NCBI RefSeq assembly: GCF_018275325.1
Contig: NZ_JAGVQR010000004.1
Coordinates: forward strand, 620,001 to 684,000
Direction of reading: 5' to 3'
Length of the DNA stretch: 64,000 nt
From: Nocardioides palaemonis
GTDB lineage: Bacteria > Actinomycetota > Actinomycetes > Propionibacteriales > Nocardioidaceae
In this document: in pieces, positions 8,139 through 15,149 of the stretch
How positions within the stretch are numbered: position 1 is the stretch's first letter
Layout: each line of letters opens with the position of its first letter
The notes under the pieces: generated by a model
Told to the model about the DNA's origin: nothing
What the model saw: the letters and a program-made list of their open reading frames with translations, nothing else
The model's database searches: none
Translations under genes and position numbers: made by a program

Positions 8139-8600
8139 ATGAGCAGCACTCCCGTCCCCGACGAGGACCACCAGCGCCCCGAGGGCGTCAGCGACGCGAC
8201 CGTCGAGGCCCTCGGCAAGCTCTCCGCAGCGCTCGACCACGTCGAGGACGCGCGCGGCCACCTCTACGCCTTCCACCGCCTGATGGGGAGCGCCGAGAGC
8301 ACGCTCGAGGAAGCGACTGCCATGGTCCGTGACGCCGGCCACGACGCGCTGGCCGACGCCCTCGACCGCGACGCCCTCGGTCAGAACCCGCTGCCCGGCA
8401 TGTGGTCGTTCCAGATGGTCGAGGCCTTCGACGACGGGTTCTACGCACGCACGAAGGCCCTCCACCAGCGCGCGCTCGACGAGCTGGTGGAGGGCCGCCG
8501 CCACGTGTTCGAGGCGGAGATGAAGGAGCTGCGTCGCACCCACGGCAGGGCCGGCCACGAGCCGACGCCGGAGGCGGCGTACGGCCAGCCGGGCAGCTGA
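8139..8600 (+). CDS. Conserved-looking hydrophilic protein of unknown function
   Basis: A 153-residue soluble protein that I do not recognise. It is predicted largely helical, with an N-terminal charged stretch, a segment around EDARGHLYAFHRLMGSAE, and a C-terminal helix rich in Glu and Arg (EGRRHVFEAEMKELRR). There is no signal peptide or membrane segment. The ATG at 8139 is preferred because the upstream in-frame codons are Arg-rich and fall in the inverted-repeat leader. No clear Shine-Dalgarno sequence is present. The gene is divergent from the dehydrogenase operon and convergent with the LuxR-type regulator gene, sharing a stop-codon hairpin with it. Confidence 0.65.
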   Translation: MSSTPVPDEDHQRPEGVSDATVEALGKLSAALDHVEDARGHLYAFHRLMGSAESTLEEATAMVRDAGHDALADALDRDALGQNPLPGMWSFQMVEAFDDGFYARTKALHQRALDELVEGRRHVFEAEMKELRRTHGRAGHEPTPEAAYGQPGS

Positions 8601-8617
8601 CCGCCCGGCCGGTCAGC
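8596..8617. terminator. Bidirectional hairpin at convergent stop codons
   Basis: GCTGACCG (8596-8603) and CGGTCAGC (8610-8617) form an exact 8-bp stem with a 6-base loop. Each arm contains the stop codon of one of the two converging genes. There is no T-run, so termination by this hairpin alone is a guess. Confidence 0.4.
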
Positions 8618-9410
8618 CGGCGAGCGCGGCTGCCGCGGCGCGACGACGGTTGGCCTCCTGCGCGGCGGCGATCGCCTCGGCCGTCGCCGGCGGGCGCGGC
8701 TGGCGGCGCACCGGAGGACGCCCGGCGACGGCACGGGCCGCGTCCGCCGGGATCGGCGTGGCGGCCACGGCCGGCGCGGCCGACTGGCCGGACAGGAGCA
8801 GGCCGTGCTGCACCGCCCACAGGACCGCCTGGGAGCGGGAGGTCACGCCGATCTTGGAGTAGGCGCCGCGGATGTAGGACTTCACCGAGTTGATGCTGAG
8901 GCTGGTGGCCTCGACGATCTCCTGGTTGGAGCGGCCCGAGGCGATCATGCCGAGCACCTCGGTCTCGCGCGGGGTCAGCGGCCACTCGTCGGGGGCCTTG
9001 CGGCCGGTCCGCGGCTGCGCGGCGCCGGTGTCGACCAGGACACGGCCCTCGGCGATCTGCAGCAGGTCGCGCACCAGGCGGCGGGCCGGCAGGGACTTGC
9101 TGACGAAGCCGGCAGCACCGCGCGCCATCTCGGTCGAGACGGCCTCGGGCGAGCAGTCCCAGCCGAACGCGACCATCCGGGCCGGGAAGCGCTGGGGGAT
9201 GCCGCGCCCGCCCGGCGTGGCGCGGTGGGCGGAGGGTTCGTAGAGGGTGAGGTCGCAGATGGGGGCGGGCGCGTCCATCCGGTGCGGCACCACCGTGATG
9301 ACCGCGGAGTGCGGCTCGAGCATGGCGCGCATGCCGTTCACGACGAGCTCGCTCTCGTCAAGGATGGCCACCTTGATGTGGCGGATCGCGGTCGGGGTCT
9401 GTCGTTCCAT
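8613..9410 (-). CDS. LuxR/NarL-type transcriptional regulator with atypical receiver
   Basis: 265 residues: a receiver-like N-terminal domain followed by a LuxR helix-turn-helix (about residues 145-195, LTPRETEVLGMIASGRSNQEIV). The acidic pair D18/E19 and K105 (GFVSKS) of receivers are present, but the residue aligned with the phospho-acceptor Asp is Glu (E58 in CDLTLYEPS), and the usual Thr/Ser switch strand is altered. This suggests regulation without phosphorylation. The C-terminal tail is Ala/Arg-rich and low complexity. The ATG at 9410 is chosen because a sigma-B-type promoter ends 8 bases upstream, while the longer frame starts inside a repeat array. Likely a DNA-binding regulator; its target is unknown and autoregulation is possible. 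Confidence 0.85.
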   Translation of the reverse strand: MERQTPTAIRHIKVAILDESELVVNGMRAMLEPHSAVITVVPHRMDAPAPICDLTLYEPSAHRATPGGRGIPQRFPARMVAFGWDCSPEAVSTEMARGAAGFVSKSLPARRLVRDLLQIAEGRVLVDTGAAQPRTGRKAPDEWPLTPRETEVLGMIASGRSNQEIVEATSLSINSVKSYIRGAYSKIGVTSRSQAVLWAVQHGLLLSGQSAAPAVAATPIPADAARAVAGRPPVRRQPRPPATAEAIAAAQEANRRRAAAAALAG

Positions 9411-9418
9411 GCCGCCCA

Positions 9419-9446
9419 GTACCCCGGTGGATCGACCCGCATGCGC
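9419..9446 (-). promoter_or_regulatory. Sigma-B-type promoter of the LuxR-type gene
   Basis: On the minus strand, GCGCATGC (9446-9439), 13 bases, then GGGGTAC (9425-9419), 8 bases before the ATG at 9410. GCAT-N16-GGGTAC fits the GNNT-N14-16-GGGTAC/T consensus reported for Streptomyces sigma-B. The short distance implies a leaderless or near-leaderless transcript. The same arrangement occurs at 10267-10293 and 11085-11111. Confidence 0.6.
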
Positions 9447-9508
9447 AAACCCGGGACAAACTTTGGACAAACCTGGGACAGAGTACGGACAGACCCGGGA
9501 CGACGGGT
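9443..9508. repeat. Array of 11-bp direct repeats (GGACA(A/G)A units)
   Basis: Five units begin at exactly 11-base steps: 9454, 9465, 9476, 9487 and 9498. The first four start GGACAAA or GGACAGA and the last GGACGAC. A weaker sixth unit (GCGCAAA) starts at 9443. The array fills the spacer between the stop of the GAF-ANTAR gene (9511) and the -35 region of the LuxR-gene promoter, so the units face one side of the DNA helix upstream of that promoter. It looks like a multi-site operator for a cooperative activator or repressor. The reverse complement core TTTGTCC also resembles part of an actinobacterial DnaA box. Confidence 0.6.
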
Positions 9509-9510
9509 GC

Positions 9511-10173
9511 TCAGCCGAGCAGGCAGCTGGCGACCCGGGCGGCCTGGACCTGGGTGACGCCGGCCTCCAGCGCCGCGCGGGCCAGGGCGTCGCAGGCCTC
9601 GGGCGTGGTCACCGCGGTGCGGGCCGCCAGCAGGCCGACCGCGACGTCGACGATGCGCTGCTCGCGCAGCCGCTCGGGCGCCTCCTCGGCGCGGCGCAGG
9701 GTCTCGAAGCCGAGGTCCGCGTTGGTGATCGCGCCCGCCTGCCAGGCACCGAGCGCGGAGACGAGACCGTCGATGCGGCCGGTGAAGGCGTGGGGCGTCG
9801 AGGCGTAGAGGTCGATGGTCAGCACGGCGCGCCCCTGCTCGACCACGGGGAGCGAGACCGAGCTGGCGATCCCCTCGAACGCGCGCTCGCGCGCCATGTC
9901 GGCCCACTCACGCTCGTCGAGCGCGTACGTCGTGGGGGGTGACTCGGCCGAGCGGTGCCGGGCGGGGCGCGCCGGACGGCGCACGCGGGAGTCGACGTCG
10001 TCGACGAGGGTGAAGGTGAGGTCCTCGTCGAGCAGCGTCACGCTCAGCGCCACGCACTCGGGCACCGTACGCACGGCCCAGCCCTCGATCACCCGCAGCA
10101 GGCCCTCGACGTCGTCCACCGACAGCGTGACGTACTCGTCCAGCGCCTCCCTGCTCTGGGGCAGCAGCTCCAT
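9511..10173 (-). CDS. GAF-ANTAR domain protein
   Basis: 220 residues. The N-terminal half (about 20-150) has a GAF-like pattern with RAVLTIDLYASTPHAF near its end. The C-terminal 65 residues match ANTAR (RIVDVAVGLLAARTAV, ARVASCLLG), a helical RNA-binding module that acts as an antiterminator at paired stem-loops. The ATG at 10173 has AGGA five bases upstream, and the further upstream open frame is Arg-rich non-coding sequence. It may sense a ligand through GAF and control termination of a nearby transcript, possibly that of the LuxR gene immediately downstream; this is inference. No ligand residues could be identified. Confidence 0.75.
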   Translation of the reverse strand: MELLPQSREALDEYVTLSVDDVEGLLRVIEGWAVRTVPECVALSVTLLDEDLTFTLVDDVDSRVRRPARPARHRSAESPPTTYALDEREWADMARERAFEGIASSVSLPVVEQGRAVLTIDLYASTPHAFTGRIDGLVSALGAWQAGAITNADLGFETLRRAEEAPERLREQRIVDVAVGLLAARTAVTTPEACDALARAALEAGVTQVQAARVASCLLG

Positions 10174-10266
10174 GACGATCCTGACGTCGACGACGGTTTC
10201 TCCGAGGCCTCGATGGTGCTCCGACGCCCTGCGCCACACCACACCCGCCCGGGCGATGGACCTTCG

Positions 10267-10293
10267 GCGCATGCGGGTCGACCGGCGGGGTAC
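10267..10293 (+). promoter_or_regulatory. Sigma-B-type promoter of the HAD gene
   Basis: GCGCATGC (10267-10274), 12 bases, then GGGGTAC (10287-10293), 9 bases before the GTG start at 10303. GCAT-N15-GGGTAC fits the sigma-B-family consensus. It is nearly identical to the element upstream of the LuxR-type gene, including the GGGTCGA that follows the -35 box. Confidence 0.6.
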
Positions 10294-10302
10294 GGCGTCG
10301 CC

Positions 10303-10980
10303 GTGACCGATGCTCCCACCTCCTCGAACCCCGTCGTCGTGCTCGACCTCGACGGCACCCTCGTCGACTCCGTCTACCACCACGTGGTGGCCTGGCAGTG
10401 CGCCTTCCGCGACGTCGGGCTACCGGTCCCGGCGCTGCGGGTCCACGAGGCGATCGGCATGGGCGGCGACCGGCTGGTGGCGCACGTGGCGGGTGCGAGC
10501 GCGGAGGCGGCGGTCGGCGACGACGTGCGCGACCTGCACGACAAGCACTTCCGTGCCACGCTGCGCAGCATCACCGCCCTCGACGGCGCCTCCGACATGG
10601 TCGCCTCGCTGGCCGATCGCGGTCACCGGGTCGCCCTCGCCAGCTCCGCCGAGGCGGGCCTGGTCGACGAGCTGCTCGACCTCGTCGACGAGCGCTCCCG
10701 GATCGCGACGGTGGTGACCGCGTCCGACGGCGTGGCCAGCAAGCCCGGCCCGGAGATGGTCGAGGAAGCCGTCGCACGTGCGGGCGGTGGCACCGCCGTG
10801 GTGGTCGGCGACGCCGTGTGGGACGCGCTCTCCGCCGAGGCCGCCGGCGTTCCCTGCATCGGGCTGCGCAGCGGCGGGGTCGGCGCGGAGCGACTGCTCT
10901 CGGCCGGTGCGTCCTGGGTCTACGACGACCCCCGCGACCTGCTCGAGCGTCTCGACCAGAGCCCGCTGCGCGCGCACTGA
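10303..10980 (+). CDS. HAD-superfamily hydrolase (phosphatase, PGMB/GPH-like)
   Basis: 225 residues with all HAD motifs. DLDGTLVDS (about residues 12-20) holds the nucleophile Asp, ALASSAEAG is motif II, and KPGPEMVEEA plus VVVGDAVWDALSA are motifs III and IV. A helical cap lies between motifs I and II, as in phosphoglycolate phosphatase and beta-phosphoglucomutase relatives. Substrate unknown. The GTG at 10303 is chosen because it follows a sigma-B-type promoter by 9 bases and places the DxD motif at the expected distance; the open frame extends upstream through the promoter and antisense DNA. Likely stress-induced. An exact hairpin (11046-11073) lies downstream. Confidence 0.88.
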   Translation: MTDAPTSSNPVVVLDLDGTLVDSVYHHVVAWQCAFRDVGLPVPALRVHEAIGMGGDRLVAHVAGASAEAAVGDDVRDLHDKHFRATLRSITALDGASDMVASLADRGHRVALASSAEAGLVDELLDLVDERSRIATVVTASDGVASKPGPEMVEEAVARAGGGTAVVVGDAVWDALSAEAAGVPCIGLRSGGVGAERLLSAGASWVYDDPRDLLERLDQSPLRAH

Positions 10981-11045
10981 CCGCATCCGCGGAGCGCCGG
11001 GGGCTCCTCCACGGCGTACGGGAGGGACCCCCGGCGGACCGGGCC

Positions 11046-11073
11046 GTCGAGGTCGCGGCGGGGCGACCTCGAC
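11046..11073. terminator. 10-bp perfect hairpin downstream of the HAD gene
   Basis: GTCGAGGTCG (11046-11055) pairs exactly with CGACCTCGAC (11064-11073) around an 8-base loop. It may terminate the HAD transcript, or the leftward RNA from the promoter at 11085-11111. No U-tract follows on either strand. Confidence 0.4.
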
Positions 11074-11084
11074 GTGGCACCGGA

Positions 11085-11111
11085 GTACCCCGGACGCGTC
11101 ATGGCATGCGC
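11085..11111 (-). promoter_or_regulatory. Sigma-B-type promoter-like element facing the HAD gene
   Basis: On the minus strand, GCGCATGC (11111-11104), 12 bases, then GGGGTAC (11091-11085): the same architecture and spacer as the HAD-gene promoter. It points left into the hairpin and the 3' end of the HAD gene, where I see no credible coding sequence. It could make a short or antisense RNA. Confidence 0.4.
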
Positions 11112-11124
11112 GCGGACGCAGAAC

Positions 11125-11150
11125 TCATCGCGACGGCGGCTCGGGGGTAC
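11125..11150 (+). promoter_or_regulatory. Sigma-B-type promoter (weaker -35) of the acidic small protein gene
   Basis: GGGGTAC (11144-11150) stands 9 bases before the ATG at 11160, exactly as at the HAD gene. The -35 position holds TCAT (11125-11128) with a 16-base spacer to GGGTAC, one base off the GNNT consensus. Confidence 0.5.
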
Positions 11151-11159
11151 GGGGGAACC

Positions 11160-11327
11160 ATGACCACCACAGGTGAGACCCCCGACCCGCAGGACGACCC
11201 GCAGACCCACGTCGACACCGACCCGGCCAACGACCCGGTCGACGACCCGGCGCACGACGTCGACGAGGACGAGGGCTGGACCTCCGAGGGCGGGGCCACC
11301 CCGTCCGGGCCCGCGACCGACACCTGA
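11160..11327 (+). CDS. Small acidic Asp/Pro-rich protein, 55 residues, unknown function
   Basis: A short open frame, MTTTGETPDPQDDPQT onward, made mostly of Asp, Pro, Thr and Glu with repeated (D/N)DP steps. It has almost no hydrophobic residues, so it is probably intrinsically disordered. No family is recognised. Support for a real gene comes from the GGGGTAC promoter box 9 bases upstream, which matches two neighbouring genes, and from the biased, non-Arg composition that distinguishes it from shadow frames. It stops 18 bases before the convergent lipoprotein gene. A role in stress or desiccation protection is possible but not shown. Confidence 0.6.
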   Translation: MTTTGETPDPQDDPQTHVDTDPANDPVDDPAHDVDEDEGWTSEGGATPSGPATDT

Positions 11328-11345
11328 GCCGTCGCGGGTGAGAGG

Positions 11346-11792
11346 TCAGCGGTTCGCGCAGACCAGGTCGGCCTGGAGCCGGTCGTCGGCCGAGAGCTCG
11401 ACGCCGGGCCCGCACACGAGGTCGAGCGGGTCGGCGGCCGCCTCCACCCGCACCACTGCCTCGTCGAACGCCGCGACCACGTCCGCGCACGCGTGCTCGA
11501 GGCCGATCCGGGTCAGCGCGGACGTGGCCGGGTCGCCGCTGAGCGCGAGCCGCACGGTCCACTCCGTGGCGGACGTGCGGGCGCAGTCGACCGACGCCGC
11601 CGCCCGCAGCGCGTCGAAGTCGTAGGTGTCGGAGCCGAGCTCGTCCTCGACGGCGGAGCGCCAGGCGGACGTGGCCGCGTCCTCCTGCGCCGACACCTCC
11701 CGGGCCCGGTCCGCCGGGTCGGGGGACCCGGCTCCCGAGCAGGCCGCGAGGGCGGGCAGCAGGAGCAGGGTCGCGAGGGCGGGAAGGCGCAT
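11346..11792 (-). CDS. Putative lipoprotein, unknown function
   Basis: 148 residues with a classic lipoprotein signal: MRLP, a hydrophobic Leu/Ala stretch, then the lipobox LAAC with Cys at residue 18. The mature part is small and acidic and has about four further Cys, which may form disulfides outside the membrane. No family is recognised. The start lies 7 bases after a TAGCCT -10 box, so the message is probably leaderless. It stands alone between the acidic small protein gene and the MDR oxidoreductase gene. Confidence 0.72.
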   Translation of the reverse strand: MRLPALATLLLLPALAACSGAGSPDPADRAREVSAQEDAATSAWRSAVEDELGSDTYDFDALRAAASVDCARTSATEWTVRLALSGDPATSALTRIGLEHACADVVAAFDEAVVRVEAAADPLDLVCGPGVELSADDRLQADLVCANR

Positions 11793-11799
11793 GCCGGGA

Positions 11800-11805
11800 A
11801 GGCTA
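11800..11805 (-). promoter_or_regulatory. -10 box of a leaderless promoter (lipoprotein gene)
   Basis: TAGCCT on the minus strand, 7 bases before the ATG at 11792, fits the TANNNT-N6-7-start pattern of actinobacterial leaderless genes. Confidence 0.45.
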
Positions 11806-11891
11806 GGAGCCGACCAGCCCCGCCGTCCGCGGAACGTTACCGATCAGTACGTGACGCTCGACTCATCAGCTGGTGCGAGCCCGGGCGGGTG

Positions 11892-12869
11892 TCACGGGCG
11901 GAACATGATCTTGCCCGAGCGCCCGGCGGACTGCGACGCACCGACGGCGCCGGCCGGGTCGTCGAGGCCGAAGGTGCCGCCGGAGGTCAGCACGAGGGAC
12001 CCGTCGAGGACGAGCTGGATCAGCTCGCCGAACAGCCGCGCACGGTCCTCGTCGGACATCCGAGCGCTCACCTTGGCGCCCCAGAAGCCCACGACCCTGA
12101 GGTGCTTGAAGATGACCGGGCCGCTGTTGATGACGAGCGGCTGGTTGCTGGCCGCGCCGAAGGTGACCAGCAGGCCGTCCTCGCCGAGCAGGTGGACCAG
12201 CGCACCGCCGACCTCACCGCCGACGGAGTCGACCGCCGCGCGGGCGCCGTCCTCGCCGATGATGGCCTGGGCCTGCTCGACCCAGTCCGGGGAGTCCGTG
12301 GCCACGACGTCCTCGATCCCGAGCGCGGCGAGCCCCGCCACCGCCTCCTGGCGACGGACCAGGTTGAGCAGCTTGAGCCCGCGGGCCTTCGCCAGGACGG
12401 CGACGACCTTGCCGACCGCGCCGTTGGCCGCGGTCTGGACGACCCAGTCGCCGGCCTCGACGTCGAGGAACTCCACCAGGCTGATCGCGCTGAACGGCAT
12501 GGCGACCAGCTGGGCAGCGGCCTCGTCGGACATCGCGTCCGGGACCGGGATGACGGTGGCGGCGGACGCGACGAAGAGCTCGGCCCAGGTGCCGGGAGTC
12601 CCGGCGACGGAGACACGGCGGCCGACGAGCGCGTCGTTGACACCCTCGCCGACGGCCTGGACGACCCCGACGGCCTCGGTGCCGCCGACGGCGGGCAGCT
12701 CGGGGCGTACGCCGTAGGTGCCGGTCACGGTGACCAGGTCGTGGTTGTGGATCGGCGCCAGCACCGTGCGCACCAGCACCTCGCCGGGGCCGGCCTCGGG
12801 AGCGGGGACCTCGCGGGTGGTGAGGACCTCCTCGGGGGCGCCGAAGGTGTCGTGGCCGATGCTGCGCAT
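11892..12869 (-). CDS. MDR-family NADPH:quinone-type oxidoreductase (zinc-free)
   Basis: 325 residues: GroES-like fold with HNHDLVTVTGTYG, then a Rossmann domain with VVQTAANGAVGKVV (about residues 140-153), where quinone reductases bind NADPH. The Cys and Glu zinc ligands of true alcohol dehydrogenases are absent, which places it with quinone oxidoreductases or enoyl reductases. The ATG at 12869 has AGGAGA five bases upstream. The longer open frame runs into the adjacent histidine kinase region and is not coding. Single-gene unit by position; substrate unknown. Confidence 0.85.
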   Translation of the reverse strand: MRSIGHDTFGAPEEVLTTREVPAPEAGPGEVLVRTVLAPIHNHDLVTVTGTYGVRPELPAVGGTEAVGVVQAVGEGVNDALVGRRVSVAGTPGTWAELFVASAATVIPVPDAMSDEAAAQLVAMPFSAISLVEFLDVEAGDWVVQTAANGAVGKVVAVLAKARGLKLLNLVRRQEAVAGLAALGIEDVVATDSPDWVEQAQAIIGEDGARAAVDSVGGEVGGALVHLLGEDGLLVTFGAASNQPLVINSGPVIFKHLRVVGFWGAKVSARMSDEDRARLFGELIQLVLDGSLVLTSGGTFGLDDPAGAVGASQSAGRSGKIMFRP

Positions 12870-12966
12870 GGGGGTCTCCTGCTGGGTGGTCGGGGGTGGG
12901 ACTACCCCTTCCACAACCCGGCGGCCCGGAGGTCGATTCCGGCGACGGGCGAGACGTGCGTCTCGG

Positions 12967-14976
12967 TCAGGCGCCCGTGGCGGGCAGGTCGAACCGGAAC
13001 ACCGATCCGGGTCCGTCCTCCACGGGCAGGCACGCGATGGTGCCGCCGTGGCGCTCCACGATGGCACGGCAGATCGAGAGGCCGATGCCGCTGCCGCGGG
13101 ACGCCGAACGCGTCGCGCCCGCGCGCTGGAACCGGTCGAACACCCGCTGCCGGTCCTCCTCGGGCACCCCGATGCCGTTGTCACGCACCGACACCACGAC
13201 GCGGTCACCCTCCCGGACGGCGCTCACCTCGACGCTCGGCGGGACGTCGGGTCGGGCGTACTTCAGCGCGTTGTCGACGAGGTTGGCCAGCACCTGCCGC
13301 ACGGCCCCGCGGTCGGCACGGACCGACGGGAGGCCACCGACCGCGCGCACGGTGCCCTGCGGCGTGGCGAGCAGCTCCACCACCTCGGCCAGCACGCCGT
13401 CGCGACCTCCCAGCACGACGACCTCGGGCGACAGCACGCCTCCCTCGGCCACCGCGTGGGCGAGCAGGTCGTCGATGAGGCGGCCCATCTGGTCCGTGCC
13501 GCGGTTGATCCGCTCGACCGACATCCGCAGGTGGTCGTCGGCGGCGACCGCGGGCGACTCGTCGAGCAGCGAGAGCCACGTGTGCATCACCGTCAGCGGG
13601 CCGCGGAGGTCGTGGGCGACCGTGGACGCGAAGTCGACGAGCGGTCGGAGGCCGGCGCGGTGCTCGGTGACCTCGCGCAGCACGAGCAGCCGGCCCGGCT
13701 CACGGGCGGCACCCGGGTCGGCGACGGGTGCCGACGTGACGGCCAGGACGACCTCCTCGCCGCCGGGGAGGTCGATCAGGACGTCGCCGGGGCCGAGCTC
13801 GGCGCGGCGGGCACGCCCGGCCGCCTCCATCGGGTCGAGCGCGGCCACCAGGCTCGTCAGAGCCGCGTGGTCGGCGGCGCCGGGGGTGAAGCGGCGCGCC
13901 AGGCGCAGGCTCGCGGCGTTGCTGAGCGCGACGCGTCCGGAGTGGTCGAGGACGACGAGGCCCTCGCCCATGCTCTCGGTGACGCCGCGCAGCAGGTCGG
14001 CGCGCCCGGCCGACTCGCGCAGCGACGACTCCAGCTCGCCGACGAGGTGGTCGATCCGGTCGCTCAGGGTGCCGACGCCCAGCGCGGTGAGGAAGCTGAC
14101 GAGGATGAAGACCTGGACGATCATCGCGTCGGACGCCGACGCGCCGGAGCCCGTGTAGGGCCCGTGGCCCAGGACGGTGAGCGCGAGGGCGACGACGCCC
14201 ATCGCGGCCGCCTGGACCGCAGCGAGGAACGTCGCGAACCGGGCCGCGCACCAGACGCTCAGCGGCACCAGCAGGAACACCAGGGGAAGCGGCTGGGTGA
14301 AGACGACGGAGGTCGCGACGGCCGTCGCGACGGCGAGCACCACGAGCTCGCGCGGCCCTCCCCCGTAGGCACGGGGACGCGGACGCTGGGTGAACCACTC
14401 CCAACCGAGGTGACCCACCCCACCGACGACCACCGCGCCTGCGAACTGGCGTCCCCACCAGGCGGCGTACTGGCCCGGGGAGGCCTCGGCCCCGGTGACC
14501 CACAGCCCGCTCGCGCCGATCACGGCCCCGACGAGGCACGCCAGCGCGACGACGAGCAGCACGACGCCGACCGTGCGCGGACTACGGACGCTCTCGTGGC
14601 CGCCGGCGCCGAGCAGGCGCGGCGTCCACCTCCGCAGGCCGACCACGATCGCGACCGACTGGACCCAGACGGAGAGCACGGCGAGCGCGACGAAGGCGGG
14701 CTCCGCACCGGTGACACCGAGACCGAGGACCAGCTCGGCTCCCACCAGGGCGAGGACCAGCGGCCAGCGGCGGGGCGTCTCGGCCATCAGCCAGAGCACC
14801 GCGACGCCGGCGGCCGGCCAGAAGAGGCTCACCGAGGCGCCCTCGGCCACGGTGGCGCGGCCCACGACGACCAGGAACAGGTGCAGCGCCGCGAAGCTGA
14901 CGGTACGGGTCGCCGACAACCCGGCCGGTCGGCCGGCCTCGCCGGCCAGGTCCCCCGCGGTCATGCTTGCGGCCAC
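12967..14976 (-). CDS. Membrane sensor histidine kinase with MASE1 domain
   Basis: 669 residues. The N-terminal 300 residues hold about eight membrane helices with the MASE1 pattern (SLFWPAAGVAVLWLM). A linker/PAS-like region (ESMGEGLVVLDHSGRVALSN) follows, then a HisKA helix with the phospho-His in VAHDLRGPL (about residue 452). The HATPase domain has N box LANLVDNALKYA, G1 DNGIGVP and G2 GSGIGLS. GTG at 14976 is chosen because AGAGAGG lies six bases upstream; GTG 14997 and ATG 14964 are alternatives. It is divergent from a single-domain response regulator, its likely partner. The signal sensed by MASE1 is unknown. Confidence 0.88.
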   Translation of the reverse strand: MAASMTAGDLAGEAGRPAGLSATRTVSFAALHLFLVVVGRATVAEGASVSLFWPAAGVAVLWLMAETPRRWPLVLALVGAELVLGLGVTGAEPAFVALAVLSVWVQSVAIVVGLRRWTPRLLGAGGHESVRSPRTVGVVLLVVALACLVGAVIGASGLWVTGAEASPGQYAAWWGRQFAGAVVVGGVGHLGWEWFTQRPRPRAYGGGPRELVVLAVATAVATSVVFTQPLPLVFLLVPLSVWCAARFATFLAAVQAAAMGVVALALTVLGHGPYTGSGASASDAMIVQVFILVSFLTALGVGTLSDRIDHLVGELESSLRESAGRADLLRGVTESMGEGLVVLDHSGRVALSNAASLRLARRFTPGAADHAALTSLVAALDPMEAAGRARRAELGPGDVLIDLPGGEEVVLAVTSAPVADPGAAREPGRLLVLREVTEHRAGLRPLVDFASTVAHDLRGPLTVMHTWLSLLDESPAVAADDHLRMSVERINRGTDQMGRLIDDLLAHAVAEGGVLSPEVVVLGGRDGVLAEVVELLATPQGTVRAVGGLPSVRADRGAVRQVLANLVDNALKYARPDVPPSVEVSAVREGDRVVVSVRDNGIGVPEEDRQRVFDRFQRAGATRSASRGSGIGLSICRAIVERHGGTIACLPVEDGPGSVFRFDLPATGA

Positions 14977-15149
14977 GCGGCACCTCTCTTCCGTCACGTC
15001 GGTTCCGGGTCGCGCGACGTCGTGGGGTCACGCTAGGGCCACCAGAGTCACCCCGTCCCCCGAACGTGGCCGAGGTCTTCATCACTTCTTGAGCAGACGC
15101 TGAACCAGTTCGGGCAGCACGTCACAGGTTCGAGGTCGATGATGACCGC

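Noticed and set aside
9411-9470. Upstream start of the LuxR-type gene at 9470
   Set aside because: It would place the promoter and two repeat units inside the coding region; the ATG at 9410 fits promoter and domain start.
9443-9508. CRISPR array
   Set aside because: The 11-base units are contiguous, have no spacers of 30 bases or more, and no cas genes are present.
9443-9508. Replication origin or DnaA box cluster
   Set aside because: Only the TGTCC core matches and the surrounding genes are not dnaA or dnaN. Kept only as an alternative reading of the repeat array.
10571-11080. 169-codon minus-strand frame starting just after the leftward sigma-B-type promoter
   Set aside because: Its translation is Arg/Ala-rich and it lies fully antisense to the HAD gene, so an RNA is possible but a protein is not supported.
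12718-15036. 772-codon plus-strand frame opposite the histidine kinase
   Set aside because: Low-complexity Arg/Asp/Gly translation; the minus strand has every kinase motif.
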